Positions 18,315 to 26,538 of a stretch of 46,845 nt of DNA are shown one piece after another. A program made the translations under genes and the position numbers. The DNA is taken from NCBI GenBank assembly GCA_903825575.1, contig CAIKAW010000059.1, positions 1-46,845 on the forward strand, written 5' to 3'. Position 1 is the first letter of the stretch. Every line of letters starts with the position of its first letter. Below the pieces are notes generated by a model that was given only the letters and a program-made list of their open reading frames with translations, was not told the DNA's origin and did no database searches. Source of the stretch: an uncultured bacterium. GTDB taxonomy: Bacteria > Actinomycetota > Actinomycetes > S36-B12 > CAIKAW01.

Positions 18315-19975
18315 CAAGACCCGCGAACCATGAATACGACGGCGCCGAAGCGCGCACGAGCCTGCTTCATTCCGGTGCAGGAATGGCCGGCGGGACGATC
18401 CTGTCCCGAATCAGTGGAATATTCCGCGACAGCACAGTTGTCGCTGTCATTGGATTTGCGACGCTTTCGGACACTTACTCGCTCGGAAATATTCTCCCGA
18501 ACATCATCTACGGACTGATCATCGGCGGGGCGCTTAACTCAGTATTCGTGCCTCAGTTGGTCCGGCATATGAAAGACGACGATGACACCGGCGATGCATA
18601 CGCAGACCGCCTGCTCACCGCCGTCGCTATTGTTTTGATTGCCGTCGCAGCAGCAGCAGTCCTTGCCGCACCGTGGATTGTGCATCTATATGCGACGAGT
18701 CAATACACGCCTAAGGACTTCAATGTCGCGGTAGCCTTCGCTCGTTTCTGCTTACCCCAAATCGTCTTCTACGGCATGTTCACACTGCTGTCTCAGGTAC
18801 TCACAGCACGTGGCAAGTTCATCGCCCCGTTCTACGCGCCAATCGTCAACAACGTTGTAGTGATCATCACCGCGATCGCATTCCTAGGGGTCTACGGCAC
18901 CGGCCAAACCACCGCGACGATTTCTCCCGGTGAGATCGCACTACTAGGAACTGGAACGACACTTGGAGTAATCGCTCAGGCGCTAGTACTTGTCCCCGTT
19001 ATGCGAGCCAGTAAATATCGGTGGCGACCCCGATTCGATTTCCGACATGGTGGACTTGGAAAGGCTGGTGGACTGGCCGCTTGGACAATCGGACTTGTTC
19101 TGGTGAACCAGGCGACTTACGTAGTCATCACTCGGTTGGCGACGAGTGCAAACGTGCTAGCTGCAAAAGCCGGAATGGTGCCGGTAGGACTTACGTCGTA
19201 TCAAAAAGCCAACTTGTTGTTTATCCTGCCGCACTCTGTGATCACGGTCTCACTGGTGACGGCGCTGCTGCCCCGAATGAGTCGCGCCGCCGCAGCCCAT
19301 CGGATGTCAGATGTGTCGGGCGACATCACCCAAGGAATGCGGCTGGCGAGCGCCTTCCTAGTGCCCGCCGCTGCGTTAATGATCGTGCTCGGCCCACGCA
19401 TCAGCCGGGTGCTCTATGGGTACGGCTCAGCATCCACGCAATCAGCTGCCGCCACCGGAAAGATTGCGGCCGCGTTTGCTTTGGGCTTGGTTCCGTTCAC
19501 GCTCTACTACGTGCTCTTGCGCGGCTGGTACGCACTCGAAGACACCAAGACACCGTTCTACGTGAACCTAGTTTTGAACGTCCTTAATGTGGCTATTGCG
19601 ATACCGCTCTTCATGCTTGCGGGGACGGCGAACAAGGTGATCGCTCTTGCTTTGGCGTCGTCGGCAGCTTTCGCGGTCACTGTCGTCGTTGCTTGGCGAT
19701 TGTTGGGCCGTCGAATCGGGGGCTTGGATTCACACCAAACTATTCGCACCCTGGTTCGCATGACGATTGCCGCGTTTATCCTCGGCGGGGTCGCATTTGG
19801 TGTCTCGGCCAGCCTGGGGCGGGCATTGCCCAACGGACAAGCCGGCAACCTGGTCACCCTTGGTGCCGCCACGCTGGCTGGGCTCGGTTGCTATCTGGGT
19901 GCCGCGTGGGCCATGCGCATCACCGAGGTTACGACGATGGTCGCGGACCTGCGCCGAAAGTTCCGGCGCACCTAA
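18311..19975 (+). CDS. murJ: Lipid II flippase MurJ
   Basis: MurJ moves lipid II, the peptidoglycan precursor, across the membrane. The 554-residue protein has about fourteen helices and the MviN hallmarks: GTILSRISGIFRD near the N-terminus, YSLGNILPNIIYGLIIGGALNSVFVP, LSQVLTARGKFIAPFYAPIVNN and RGWYALEDTKTPFYVNLVLN. Charged residues line the predicted cavity. It ends shortly after the last helix with RRKFRRT and lacks the long C-terminal extension of the mycobacterial protein, whose pseudokinase domain is here encoded separately at 20470-21915. ATGA overlap links it to the DUF6049 gene. Confidence 0.95.
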   Translation: MTRPANHEYDGAEARTSLLHSGAGMAGGTILSRISGIFRDSTVVAVIGFATLSDTYSLGNILPNIIYGLIIGGALNSVFVPQLVRHMKDDDDTGDAYADRLLTAVAIVLIAVAAAAVLAAPWIVHLYATSQYTPKDFNVAVAFARFCLPQIVFYGMFTLLSQVLTARGKFIAPFYAPIVNNVVVIITAIAFLGVYGTGQTTATISPGEIALLGTGTTLGVIAQALVLVPVMRASKYRWRPRFDFRHGGLGKAGGLAAWTIGLVLVNQATYVVITRLATSANVLAAKAGMVPVGLTSYQKANLLFILPHSVITVSLVTALLPRMSRAAAAHRMSDVSGDITQGMRLASAFLVPAAALMIVLGPRISRVLYGYGSASTQSAAATGKIAAAFALGLVPFTLYYVLLRGWYALEDTKTPFYVNLVLNVLNVAIAIPLFMLAGTANKVIALALASSAAFAVTVVVAWRLLGRRIGGLDSHQTIRTLVRMTIAAFILGGVAFGVSASLGRALPNGQAGNLVTLGAATLAGLGCYLGAAWAMRITEVTTMVADLRRKFRRT

Positions 19976-19983
19976 GTCGCCCG

Positions 19984-20007
19984 ACCGGCCCATTAGTCGC
20001 GGCCGGT
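19984..20007 (+). other. Short hairpin after murJ
   Basis: ACCGGCC and GGCCGGT form a seven-pair stem with a ten-base loop nine bases after the murJ stop. There is no T-run after it, so it is not a classical terminator. It could act as a weak attenuator or processing site between murJ and the small gene that follows. Confidence 0.3.
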
Positions 20008-20026
20008 AAAGCGTCGATACAGCGGC

Positions 20027-20407
20027 ATGGCCCATGCCTCGACGTCGTTCACCCACTGGTTCATCCGGATCCTCCTGGCTGTTTCCTGCCTAGCCGTGGT
20101 TGGGAATGACGCGATCGCAGCCTTCGCTGGGAATGTTTCAGTTATCGACGACGCCAATGCCGCTGCCTTGGCGGGCCGAGTGGTGTTGTCTGCCGGCGGA
20201 GGTTGGATTGGTGTGAATCAGGCAGCTAGTGACTACGCCGTTGCCCACCACGATCAATTGGTGCCGAACTCAACAACCATCAACTCCGACGGCTCTGTGA
20301 CTGTCCAGTTGCAGCGCCGGGTAAAGACTTGGGTGCTAGGGCGGCTGCCCGGAATCCGGTCGGTAACGACCCTGAGCGCGACCGGTGTGGCGGCTCCAAG
20401 CACTTAA
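20027..20407 (+). CDS. Small TadE/TadG-like secreted or anchored protein
   Basis: The 126-residue protein has one N-terminal hydrophobic segment (FIRILLAVSCLAVVGNDAIAAF). A C-terminal pattern follows: SDGSVTVQLQRRVKTWVLGRLPGIRSVTTLSATGVAAP. That ending resembles the last strands of TadE/TadG-type pilus-assembly minor proteins of actinobacteria. No other tad or flp genes are nearby. It sits between murJ and the pseudokinase gene, where mycobacteria have a single fused protein. The ATG at 20027 has no obvious ribosome-binding site, so the start is uncertain. The function is unknown. Confidence 0.65.
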   Translation: MAHASTSFTHWFIRILLAVSCLAVVGNDAIAAFAGNVSVIDDANAAALAGRVVLSAGGGWIGVNQAASDYAVAHHDQLVPNSTTINSDGSVTVQLQRRVKTWVLGRLPGIRSVTTLSATGVAAPST

Positions 20408-20426
20408 CCACGCGACTCCTCGGGTA

Positions 20427-20463
20427 GGGACACATAACTTCCGATGCCTTCGTCGCCTAACCT
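20427..20463 (+). promoter_or_regulatory. Promoter region of the pseudokinase-sigM operon; possible ECF and leaderless elements
   Basis: Two overlapping signals are seen. TAACCT (20458-20463) lies exactly six bases before the ATG at 20470, the leaderless pattern. GGGACAC (20427-20433), 17 bases, then CGTC (20451-20454) resembles the GGGAACC/CGTC promoters used by SigM-type ECF factors. A SigM-type sigma gene lies in this operon, so autoregulation is plausible but unproven. Confidence 0.45.
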
Positions 20464-20469
20464 GTTGTC

Positions 20470-21915
20470 ATGGCCACGCCCAAGCGACTGATTGGTCGCT
20501 ATGAATTGGCCGACCTGGTTGCCGAGTCGCCTGGAACTACCTTGTGGCGGGCATCGGATCCAGTCCTTAATCGCGCCGTCGCTGTACGACTTATCGCTGC
20601 GAGCGACCCGCGGCGCGAGGAATTGCGGGCCACCGCTAGGGCAGCCGCCATTGTCGATGACCGGCGAATCGTCCACGTGCTCGACGTAATTGACACCCCT
20701 GACGGTGGACTCGCCGTCGTAACCGAGTGGATTACCGGCCGCAACCTGGCCGAGGTAGCCAGGGAGTTGGTCACTGCCGAGGCCGCCACCGAGATCTGCC
20801 TCGATGTTGCCCGAGCGCTGCAGTCAGCCCACAAGGCCGGGATCGCCCACGGACGAATCCTTCCCAGCTCGGTGATCATCTGCGATACCGGCCCGCGGAT
20901 CCGAGGCCTAGGGATCGACGCGGTGCTGTTTGGCATTTGGCCTGAGGTTGCCCCCGCACGCGCGGATCTGCACGGCGTCGGTGCGGTGTTGCACGCAATG
21001 TTGACCGGAAGATGGCCTGGGGAGGTGCCCGGTCAACGCGAGCCCGGTGAAGTTGACGGACTTCCCGTGAGTTCCACGAGCGCAGGAATGCGCCTTACTC
21101 CCGCTCGCTTAGTAGCCGGCGTCCCTCGGCTATTGGATGAGTTTGTGGCCTGCTCCCTAGTCGATGCAGCCCCGCCTCGAGGTCGCAATGCCTATCCCGA
21201 CCTAGCAACCGCAATTGCCGCCCTCAGTGTCGCCGTGCGAACAACCCGGCCTTCTCCTCCCTTGCCACAGCGCACGGTTCACCCCCACCAGCGAAGCCGT
21301 CGGCTCGGCGCAATGGCTCTAGCTTTGGTCGGGTCGGTCCTATTGGCCGGAGTCGGCTGGCTACTTATGGCGACGGGTCCGGCCGCATCAAAGCAGGTGG
21401 CCAGTCCAGGAAACGGTCGGGCAGTCCTGTTTGCGCCCGTAGTCACGAAGATTGCCGTACCGACAGTGAGTGCGGCCGGAAACACGCTGCCCATAGTTGG
21501 GATTTCAGAGTTCAACCCGTTTGGGCATTCCGCCGAAAGTACTGACCCGGTAACTCGAGCGGTGGATGCAGACCCGGCAAGCGCGTGGCATACGGCCACT
21601 TATGTGACAACGACGCTCGACGGCAAAGCTGGGGTTGGACTTCTGCTCGACCTCGGGATCTCCCGATCGGTCAGCGCGGTCGACTTGGTTTTGGTTGGAA
21701 ACGGAACTGACCTGCAATTACTGGCTAGCACATCGATTCCTACTGATCCGAGCACAATGAACTTGGTGCTTAAGGTCGCCGGGGCAGGAGCGCAAATAGA
21801 ACTACGCGCACCTACGCCGGTGACCGCCCGCTATCTGGTGGTCTGGCTGACGAAACTGCCCGTCGCTGCCCAGGGGTATGGCGGCGGGATAGCTGAGATT
21901 GCCGTGCACGGGTGA
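20470..21915 (+). CDS. Membrane pseudokinase with discoidin-like ectodomain (MviN C-terminal type)
   Basis: The 481-residue protein has a Ser/Thr-kinase-like fold (about 8-255), one helix (280-301) and an extracellular domain of about 180 residues that looks like a discoidin/F5-8C beta-sandwich (AVDADPASAWHTA, LLLDLGISRSVSAVDLVL). The kinase motifs are degraded. The VAIK lysine is Arg40 (VAVR), the HRD loop reads HGRILPSSV (127-135) without catalytic Asp or Asn, DFG is GLGID (146-150), and the glycine loop is ESPGTT. It should be catalytically dead. In Mycobacterium the matching domains are fused to MurJ (MviN/Rv3910), where the phosphorylated pseudokinase recruits the FHA protein FhaA. The same regulatory role is inferred here. 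GTGA overlaps sigM. Confidence 0.85.
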   Translation: MATPKRLIGRYELADLVAESPGTTLWRASDPVLNRAVAVRLIAASDPRREELRATARAAAIVDDRRIVHVLDVIDTPDGGLAVVTEWITGRNLAEVARELVTAEAATEICLDVARALQSAHKAGIAHGRILPSSVIICDTGPRIRGLGIDAVLFGIWPEVAPARADLHGVGAVLHAMLTGRWPGEVPGQREPGEVDGLPVSSTSAGMRLTPARLVAGVPRLLDEFVACSLVDAAPPRGRNAYPDLATAIAALSVAVRTTRPSPPLPQRTVHPHQRSRRLGAMALALVGSVLLAGVGWLLMATGPAASKQVASPGNGRAVLFAPVVTKIAVPTVSAAGNTLPIVGISEFNPFGHSAESTDPVTRAVDADPASAWHTATYVTTTLDGKAGVGLLLDLGISRSVSAVDLVLVGNGTDLQLLASTSIPTDPSTMNLVLKVAGAGAQIELRAPTPVTARYLVVWLTKLPVAAQGYGGGIAEIAVHG

Positions 21916-22532
21916 GCGAGGAGCGCTCTGACGCGGATTTGCTAGCCGCACATGCGGCCGGCGAGGCTGGGGCGCTAGCGGTGTTGGTCCAACGACACCA
22001 AGATCGGCTTTGGGCTGTGGCACTGCGAACCACCAGCGATCCGGAAGAGGCGGCAGATGCCTTGCAGGATGCGTGGATCTCGGTCCTTCGCAATGCCGGC
22101 ACCTTTCGGGGCGACGCTGCCGTCACAACTTGGCTGCATCGAATCGTCGTCAACGCCTGCCTAGATCGCATCCGCCGCCGCACCTCCCGACCTACCACCC
22201 AACTTCCGGACGATACCGACGGTTTCCGTAGCTTGGCCGACCCAATCGACCGCCACGAACAACGCATCGAACACCTTGAGATTGAGGCAGCCTTGGCCCT
22301 CCTGCCGCCCGACCAGCGGGCCGCGATAGTGCTAGTCGATGTCGAAGGCTGGTCCGTCGAGGCCGCCGCCGAGGTTCTTGGGGTTCCGGTAGGGACGATC
22401 AAGAGCCGCTGCCATCGGGCTCGAGCCAAACTAGCGATCCAACTGGCCCACCTGCGGAACCCAGACGCCACGGGCAACGTCCCACCCGGTGGAGTCATTT
22501 CGCAGCAACGGACCGGGGAGGTGCAGCTATGA
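21912..22532 (+). CDS. sigM: ECF RNA polymerase sigma factor, SigM-type
   Basis: The 206-residue protein contains sigma region 2 (LLAAHAAGEAGALAVLVQRH, then DPEEAADALQDAWISVLRNAGTFRG). Region 4 follows (LALLPPDQRAAIVLVDVEGWSVEAAAEVLGVPVGTIKSRCHRARAKL). It lacks region 3, so it is an ECF sigma factor. Location before an anti-sigma-like gene, trxB and trxA matches SigM of actinobacteria (Rv3911). It probably directs envelope or redox stress genes. The GTG overlaps the pseudokinase stop (GTGA) and the stop overlaps the next ATG, so the three proteins are likely made in coupled amounts. Confidence 0.93.
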   Translation: MSEERSDADLLAAHAAGEAGALAVLVQRHQDRLWAVALRTTSDPEEAADALQDAWISVLRNAGTFRGDAAVTTWLHRIVVNACLDRIRRRTSRPTTQLPDDTDGFRSLADPIDRHEQRIEHLEIEAALALLPPDQRAAIVLVDVEGWSVEAAAEVLGVPVGTIKSRCHRARAKLAIQLAHLRNPDATGNVPPGGVISQQRTGEVQL

Positions 22533-23248
22533 CCGACGCCGAGTCCGAAGCCACGCGCGATCTAGCCCTGCCGCCTGAGTCCGAACTTGCCTTCGTGTCG
22601 GACCTCTTGGCCGCATTGCCACGACCGGTAATTCCGCTAGCCGTTGCCGCCCTGCTTGCCACCATCTCTGATCAGCCGGTAGCTGAAGCTACGTTGCAGC
22701 CTTCGACTTCGGGTAATTCCTCGTCGGTAGTCGTAGCCTTTCGCCGCCGTCGAGTCATGCCGTGGCTGGCGGCCGCAGCCGTCGTGTTGCTCCTTGGCGG
22801 GGTCGGGGTGCGCCTGTCGGCCACATCGGGAGTCACCCAGAGTTCGGCAACCAGTGAGCTGACTCAACTTTCAAATCGTGCGGTAGCAAGCCTAAATAGT
22901 GAGCCGATGGCACCGGCAAGTGCCGCGGCCGTGGGTTCGTCAACAACCGACACTTCGGCGCCACAACCTAGTGTCGCTGGGTTCAAGGCAAACCAAACGC
23001 TGGCTGGCACCTTCGCCGAAAGCGCTGCCGGAACCTCCGCCTGCTTGGTGGGTTTGGGCCAATCCGATGCCAACGTTCGCCTGGTGTTTGCAACCACCTA
23101 CCAAGGGCAGGCGGCGGTGGCGCTGGTAGTGACTTCGCAATCCGGCGGCTCGAAAATGTTCGTCGTTGGTCCTGATTGCTCGACGGCTGCCACCCACCTG
23201 CTGGCAACTTCAGACCTCCCTAGCTCACCAACGCCTGCCGCAACCTAA
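22529..23248 (+). CDS. Probable membrane anti-sigma-M factor
   Basis: The 239-residue protein has a cytoplasmic N-terminal part of about 73 residues, a helix (VMPWLAAAAVVLLLGGVGVRL) and an extracytoplasmic Ala/Ser/Thr-rich part ending in a small folded-looking region with two cysteines. It has no HxxxCxxC zinc anti-sigma motif. The call rests on the four-base overlap with sigM and on synteny with Rv3912, the anti-SigM protein of Mycobacterium. Sequence similarity alone would not support it. The two external cysteines could act as a redox sensor; that is inference. Confidence 0.68.
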   Translation: MTDAESEATRDLALPPESELAFVSDLLAALPRPVIPLAVAALLATISDQPVAEATLQPSTSGNSSSVVVAFRRRRVMPWLAAAAVVLLLGGVGVRLSATSGVTQSSATSELTQLSNRAVASLNSEPMAPASAAAVGSSTTDTSAPQPSVAGFKANQTLAGTFAESAAGTSACLVGLGQSDANVRLVFATTYQGQAAVALVVTSQSGGSKMFVVGPDCSTAATHLLATSDLPSSPTPAAT

Positions 23249-23321
23249 GGAATGGCTTCGGCCCTAGACTCGTTGCACCGAAGTACCTAAGTGGGCGGCG
23301 GTTCTTCTGGAACGAGGGAAA

Positions 23322-24263
23322 ATGAGCTCGGAAGTTCGTAGCGTGATCATCATTGGGTCAGGACCTGCCGGCTATACCGCGGGGATCTACGCTGCCCGGG
23401 CCAACCTTGCTCCCTTGCTGCTGGAGGGGGCGGTCACCTCTGGCGGCGCTCTGATGAACACCACCGAAGTTGAAAATTTCCCTGGGTTCACCGATGGGAT
23501 CATGGGCCCTGCACTAATGGAGTCAATGCGGGCCCAAGCCGAACGTTTTGGTGCCGAGATCGTGACCGATGACGCGGTTAGCGTCGATCTAAGTGGCGAC
23601 GTGAAGATCGTCGTAGACGGCAGTGGCAACGAGTACCGATCGCACGCAGTCATTCTCGCGATGGGTTCGGCCTACCGCGAACTTGGTCTCGCGAACGAGA
23701 AGCGCCTGTCAGGCCACGGGGTTTCGTGGTGTGCTACCTGCGACGGATTCTTCTTCCGTGACAAGGACATTGCCGTCGTCGGTGGGGGTGACTCGGCAAT
23801 CGAAGAAGCCACGTTCCTAACGCGCTTTGCGTCGTCCGTGACCTTGGTGCACCGTCGCGATTCACTTCGCGCCAGCAAGATTATGCAGGAGCGCGCGCAT
23901 AGTAATCCGAAGCTGAAGTTTGCGTGGAACTCGACCGTGACCGATGTGATCGGCACGGACGAAGTGACCGGGCTGAAATTGGCCGACACGAAAACCGGTG
24001 CTGAATCAGTCCTGGACGTGTCCGGCCTGTTCGTAGCCATCGGCCACGACCCGCGATCCGAACTCATCCGCGGCCAGGTCGACGTCGATGACGAGGGATA
24101 CGTCAAAGTTGAAGCGCACAGCACTCGGACGAACCTGAGCGGAGTCTTCGCCTGCGGCGACCTCGTCGACCACACGTACCGGCAAGCAATCACTGCGGCA
24201 GGATCGGGATGTTCGGCGGCGCTAGATGCCGAGAAATTCCTAACCAGCCTTGAAAACGCCTGA
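23322..24263 (+). CDS. trxB: Thioredoxin reductase
   Basis: This FAD- and NADPH-dependent enzyme reduces thioredoxin. The 313-residue protein has the FAD site GSGPAG (12-17), the redox motif WCATCDG (Cys137, Cys140), the NADPH site GGGDSA (154-159) and the C-terminal GVFACGDL. It is the low-molecular-weight bacterial type at normal length. GAGGGAAA precedes the ATG. It is 73 bases after the anti-sigma gene and 29 bases before trxA. A weak TAGACT is seen at 23265, but no convincing promoter, so it may be co-transcribed with sigM. Confidence 0.97.
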   Translation: MSSEVRSVIIIGSGPAGYTAGIYAARANLAPLLLEGAVTSGGALMNTTEVENFPGFTDGIMGPALMESMRAQAERFGAEIVTDDAVSVDLSGDVKIVVDGSGNEYRSHAVILAMGSAYRELGLANEKRLSGHGVSWCATCDGFFFRDKDIAVVGGGDSAIEEATFLTRFASSVTLVHRRDSLRASKIMQERAHSNPKLKFAWNSTVTDVIGTDEVTGLKLADTKTGAESVLDVSGLFVAIGHDPRSELIRGQVDVDDEGYVKVEAHSTRTNLSGVFACGDLVDHTYRQAITAAGSGCSAALDAEKFLTSLENA

Positions 24264-24292
24264 CCCGAACGCACCTCTAGAAAGGGAACGCT

Positions 24293-24616
24293 ATGTCCGG
24301 AGCAACGACGATAGTCACGGATGCCAACTTCGCCACTGAGGTGTTGGGGAACAGCAAGCCGGTGTTGGTCGACTTCTGGGCCGAGTGGTGTGGTCCGTGC
24401 AAGATGATCGCACCCGTGCTCGAAGAGATCGCCGCTGCGAACGACGGCTTGGTGATTGCCAAGATGAATGTCGACGAGAACCCAATTACCCCCGGCACCT
24501 ACGGGATTCGCGCCATCCCAACCATGAAGGTATTCAAGGACGGTCAGGTCGTGAAGGAGATCGTTGGGGCTAAGCCCAAGAGCGTCCTGCTGGCCGACTT
24601 GGCGGAGTTTCTCTGA
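24293..24616 (+). CDS. trxA: Thioredoxin
   Basis: The 107-residue thioredoxin has the canonical active site WAEWCGPCKM (Cys33, Cys36) and the cis-proline loop IRAIPTM. It transfers electrons from TrxB to targets such as ribonucleotide reductase and peroxiredoxins. GAAAGGGA precedes the ATG. Its stop CTCTGA overlaps the proposed CTG start of cwlM (CTGA), so the two are probably translationally coupled. The order sigM-anti-sigma-trxB-trxA-cwlM is conserved in actinobacteria. Confidence 0.97.
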   Translation: MSGATTIVTDANFATEVLGNSKPVLVDFWAEWCGPCKMIAPVLEEIAAANDGLVIAKMNVDENPITPGTYGIRAIPTMKVFKDGQVVKEIVGAKPKSVLLADLAEFL

Positions 24617-25749
24617 GCCGGTCAATCTCGTTTGCCGGTTACCGGCGCGGAGACTCCGGCCCAGGTGTCGCCGAAGTTCGCCACCGGCTCACTCGGATCG
24701 GTTTGCTGCCTACAGCAGCAGGCGAGGCTCCGGGCGCTGCGGCAGCCGAGGAATTTGATGGCGCCTTAGATGTGGCTGTGCGCTGCTTCCAACAACTGCG
24801 AGGCCTAACGGTCGACGGCATCATTGGTCCGGCTACTTTCCGCCGACTTGAAGAAGCCCGGTGGCGGCTCGGTGATCGGGTTCTGACGTTCTCAGCCGGC
24901 CACCTAATGGCAGGCGACGACGTCTCCGAAATGCAGGGGCGCCTGCACGAACTTGGTTTCACTTGTGGACGCATCGACGGGATATTCGGCCGGGAAACCG
25001 ACAAGGGAGTCCGAGACTTCCAACGAAATGTCGGCTTTACCGCTGACGGAACCTGTGGCCCAGAAACGTTCAAAGCCCTTGCTCGACTTGCCCGTACGGT
25101 GTCCGGGGCGACCGGAGACAGCCTGCGCGACGAAGCTTCATATGCGACGCTGCGCACCGGCGTGGCCGACAAGGTTGTGGTTGTTGATCCGGGGCACGGC
25201 GGCGAGGACTCGGGCCTTTCAGGCAACGGGTTGAGCGAGGCGGACATCAGCGCCGATATTGCGCTGCGGGTTGAAGGTCGGCTCGCGGCGATTGGGACCC
25301 AAGTCCTGCTGACGCGCCAAGTTGGCCCTGGTTTCAGTGGTGGCACATCCGTAAGTTCCCCCGATGAGAACGCCCGGGCGGCCTTTGCTAATGAAGTTGG
25401 AGCCGACTTGGTCGTTTCGATTCACGCGGATGCCGCGACAAGTTCGACGCCCAACGGATGCGCGACGTTCTTCTATGGGGCGGGACAATTCGGTGGCGGA
25501 AGCCTCTTGGGTGCGGCATTCGCGGAGCTACTTCAAGCTGAGATTGTCGCCCGCACCGATCTCGTCGACTGCGGGGCGCACCCAAAAACCTGGGACCTAC
25601 TGCGCCGAACCCGGATGCCCGCGGTTCGGATCGAATGTGGCTACCTGACAAACGACCGGGACTCGGACCGCCTTGGTGATCCGGCTTTCCGGGACGCACT
25701 AGCCGAAGGAATAGCTGCGGCCGTCACGGCCTTTTTCGCCCCGGAGTAA
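24613..25749 (+). CDS. cwlM: CwlM-type amidase-fold peptidoglycan regulator, CTG start
   Basis: With the proposed start the protein has 378 residues: two peptidoglycan-binding repeats (about 9-155) and an Amidase_3 domain with zinc ligands His195 (DPGHGG), Glu209 and His271 (SIHAD) and catalytic Glu341 (IECGYLTN). There is no signal peptide, as in mycobacterial CwlM, a cytoplasmic protein that activates MurA. Between the preceding in-frame stop (24571) and a TTG at 24703 there is no ATG, GTG or TTG. Using TTG 24703 would cut off the first repeat (YRRGDSGPGVAEVRHRL). CTG 24613 has GGAG five bases upstream and overlaps the trxA stop in the same four-base way as other junctions here. Confidence 0.88.
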   Translation: MSRSISFAGYRRGDSGPGVAEVRHRLTRIGLLPTAAGEAPGAAAAEEFDGALDVAVRCFQQLRGLTVDGIIGPATFRRLEEARWRLGDRVLTFSAGHLMAGDDVSEMQGRLHELGFTCGRIDGIFGRETDKGVRDFQRNVGFTADGTCGPETFKALARLARTVSGATGDSLRDEASYATLRTGVADKVVVVDPGHGGEDSGLSGNGLSEADISADIALRVEGRLAAIGTQVLLTRQVGPGFSGGTSVSSPDENARAAFANEVGADLVVSIHADAATSSTPNGCATFFYGAGQFGGGSLLGAAFAELLQAEIVARTDLVDCGAHPKTWDLLRRTRMPAVRIECGYLTNDRDSDRLGDPAFRDALAEGIAAAVTAFFAPE

Positions 25750-25752
25750 GAC

Positions 25753-26361
25753 TTAGTTGACCGAGCGGTAGGCCTCAACGGGGCGCGGCAGGCGCAGCCG
25801 CCCAAGTGTTGCAGCGACGATTTCCTCACGCCAAGAAACGGTGGAGCGCAGGTCCAAGCGCAGTCGCGGGGTGTGACTGTGCGGACGTACCGTCTTAAAG
25901 CCCACGGCAAGCAGGAATTCGGCTGGAATCAAACAGTTCGGTCCACCTGGCTCAGCGGCCACCGCTTCGACAGCGCGCACTCCTCGGCGAACCAGGTCAG
26001 CCGCCATCCCCTGGATCAGCAGTCGCCCAATGCCAGCGTTGCGGTACCCGTCAGCGACTCGAACACTGAGCAAAGCCACCGCGTCGGGTGCGATCGGAGC
26101 CGTCGCGAAACTAGCAAGTCGGGGAACAAGGTGAGCCGGAGCGTACGTAACGAATCCAGCCGCAACTGCATCAATCATCACAACTAGGCCGCAGGAACCC
26201 CAGTCCAGCAAGGTCGCTGAAAGCCAAGCTTCCTTAGCAACCATGGCGGCGGGGCCTGAATCTTCTTTGCCTGCAACAGATTCCCAGAAAGAACAGTTCC
26301 GACATGGCTCCGGTAAAGCACCGAGGTTGTCCCGCGTCAGCGCCAACAAGGGACGCGACAT
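25753..26361 (-). CDS. GNAT-family N-acetyltransferase
   Basis: The 202-residue protein has the acetyl-CoA motif A VADGYRNAGIGRLLIQGMAADLVRRG (about 103-128) within a GNAT-like fold, plus CRNCSFWE near the N-terminus. In Mycobacterium a similar gene (Rv3916c) lies between cwlM and parB on the same relative strand. The substrate is unknown. Its stop lies three bases from the cwlM stop on the other strand. Its ATG is five bases after the stop of the 38-residue membrane peptide gene, so the two likely form an operon. Confidence 0.85.
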   Translation of the reverse strand: MSRPLLALTRDNLGALPEPCRNCSFWESVAGKEDSGPAAMVAKEAWLSATLLDWGSCGLVVMIDAVAAGFVTYAPAHLVPRLASFATAPIAPDAVALLSVRVADGYRNAGIGRLLIQGMAADLVRRGVRAVEAVAAEPGGPNCLIPAEFLLAVGFKTVRPHSHTPRLRLDLRSTVSWREEIVAATLGRLRLPRPVEAYRSVN

Positions 26362-26366
26362 GGTGC

Positions 26367-26483
26367 CTAGTCCGCCCGGATTCCGGTGCCACCTCGGGGC
26401 CGCAGCAGTCCCAGAACGAATCCCACCCCTATGCCAAGCAGGACCAGAACGATCACGCCACCGACACTTCGACGGACCCGCAT
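26367..26483 (-). CDS. 38-residue single-pass membrane peptide
   Basis: The reading frame encodes 38 residues: a basic start MRVRRS, a hydrophobic helix (VGGVIVLVLLGIGVGFVLGLL) and a short basic tail RPRGGTGIRAD. GGAGG lies four bases before the ATG, the strongest evidence that it is translated. It is five bases upstream of the GNAT gene on the same strand and divergent from the aminotransferase gene. I do not recognise the family. A small membrane partner or regulator of the GNAT protein is only a guess. Confidence 0.68.
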   Translation of the reverse strand: MRVRRSVGGVIVLVLLGIGVGFVLGLLRPRGGTGIRAD

Positions 26484-26538
26484 GCGCACCTCCTTACCGG
26501 TGTCAGGCATCGTATGTGACTTCAGGGACGGAGGGCAG

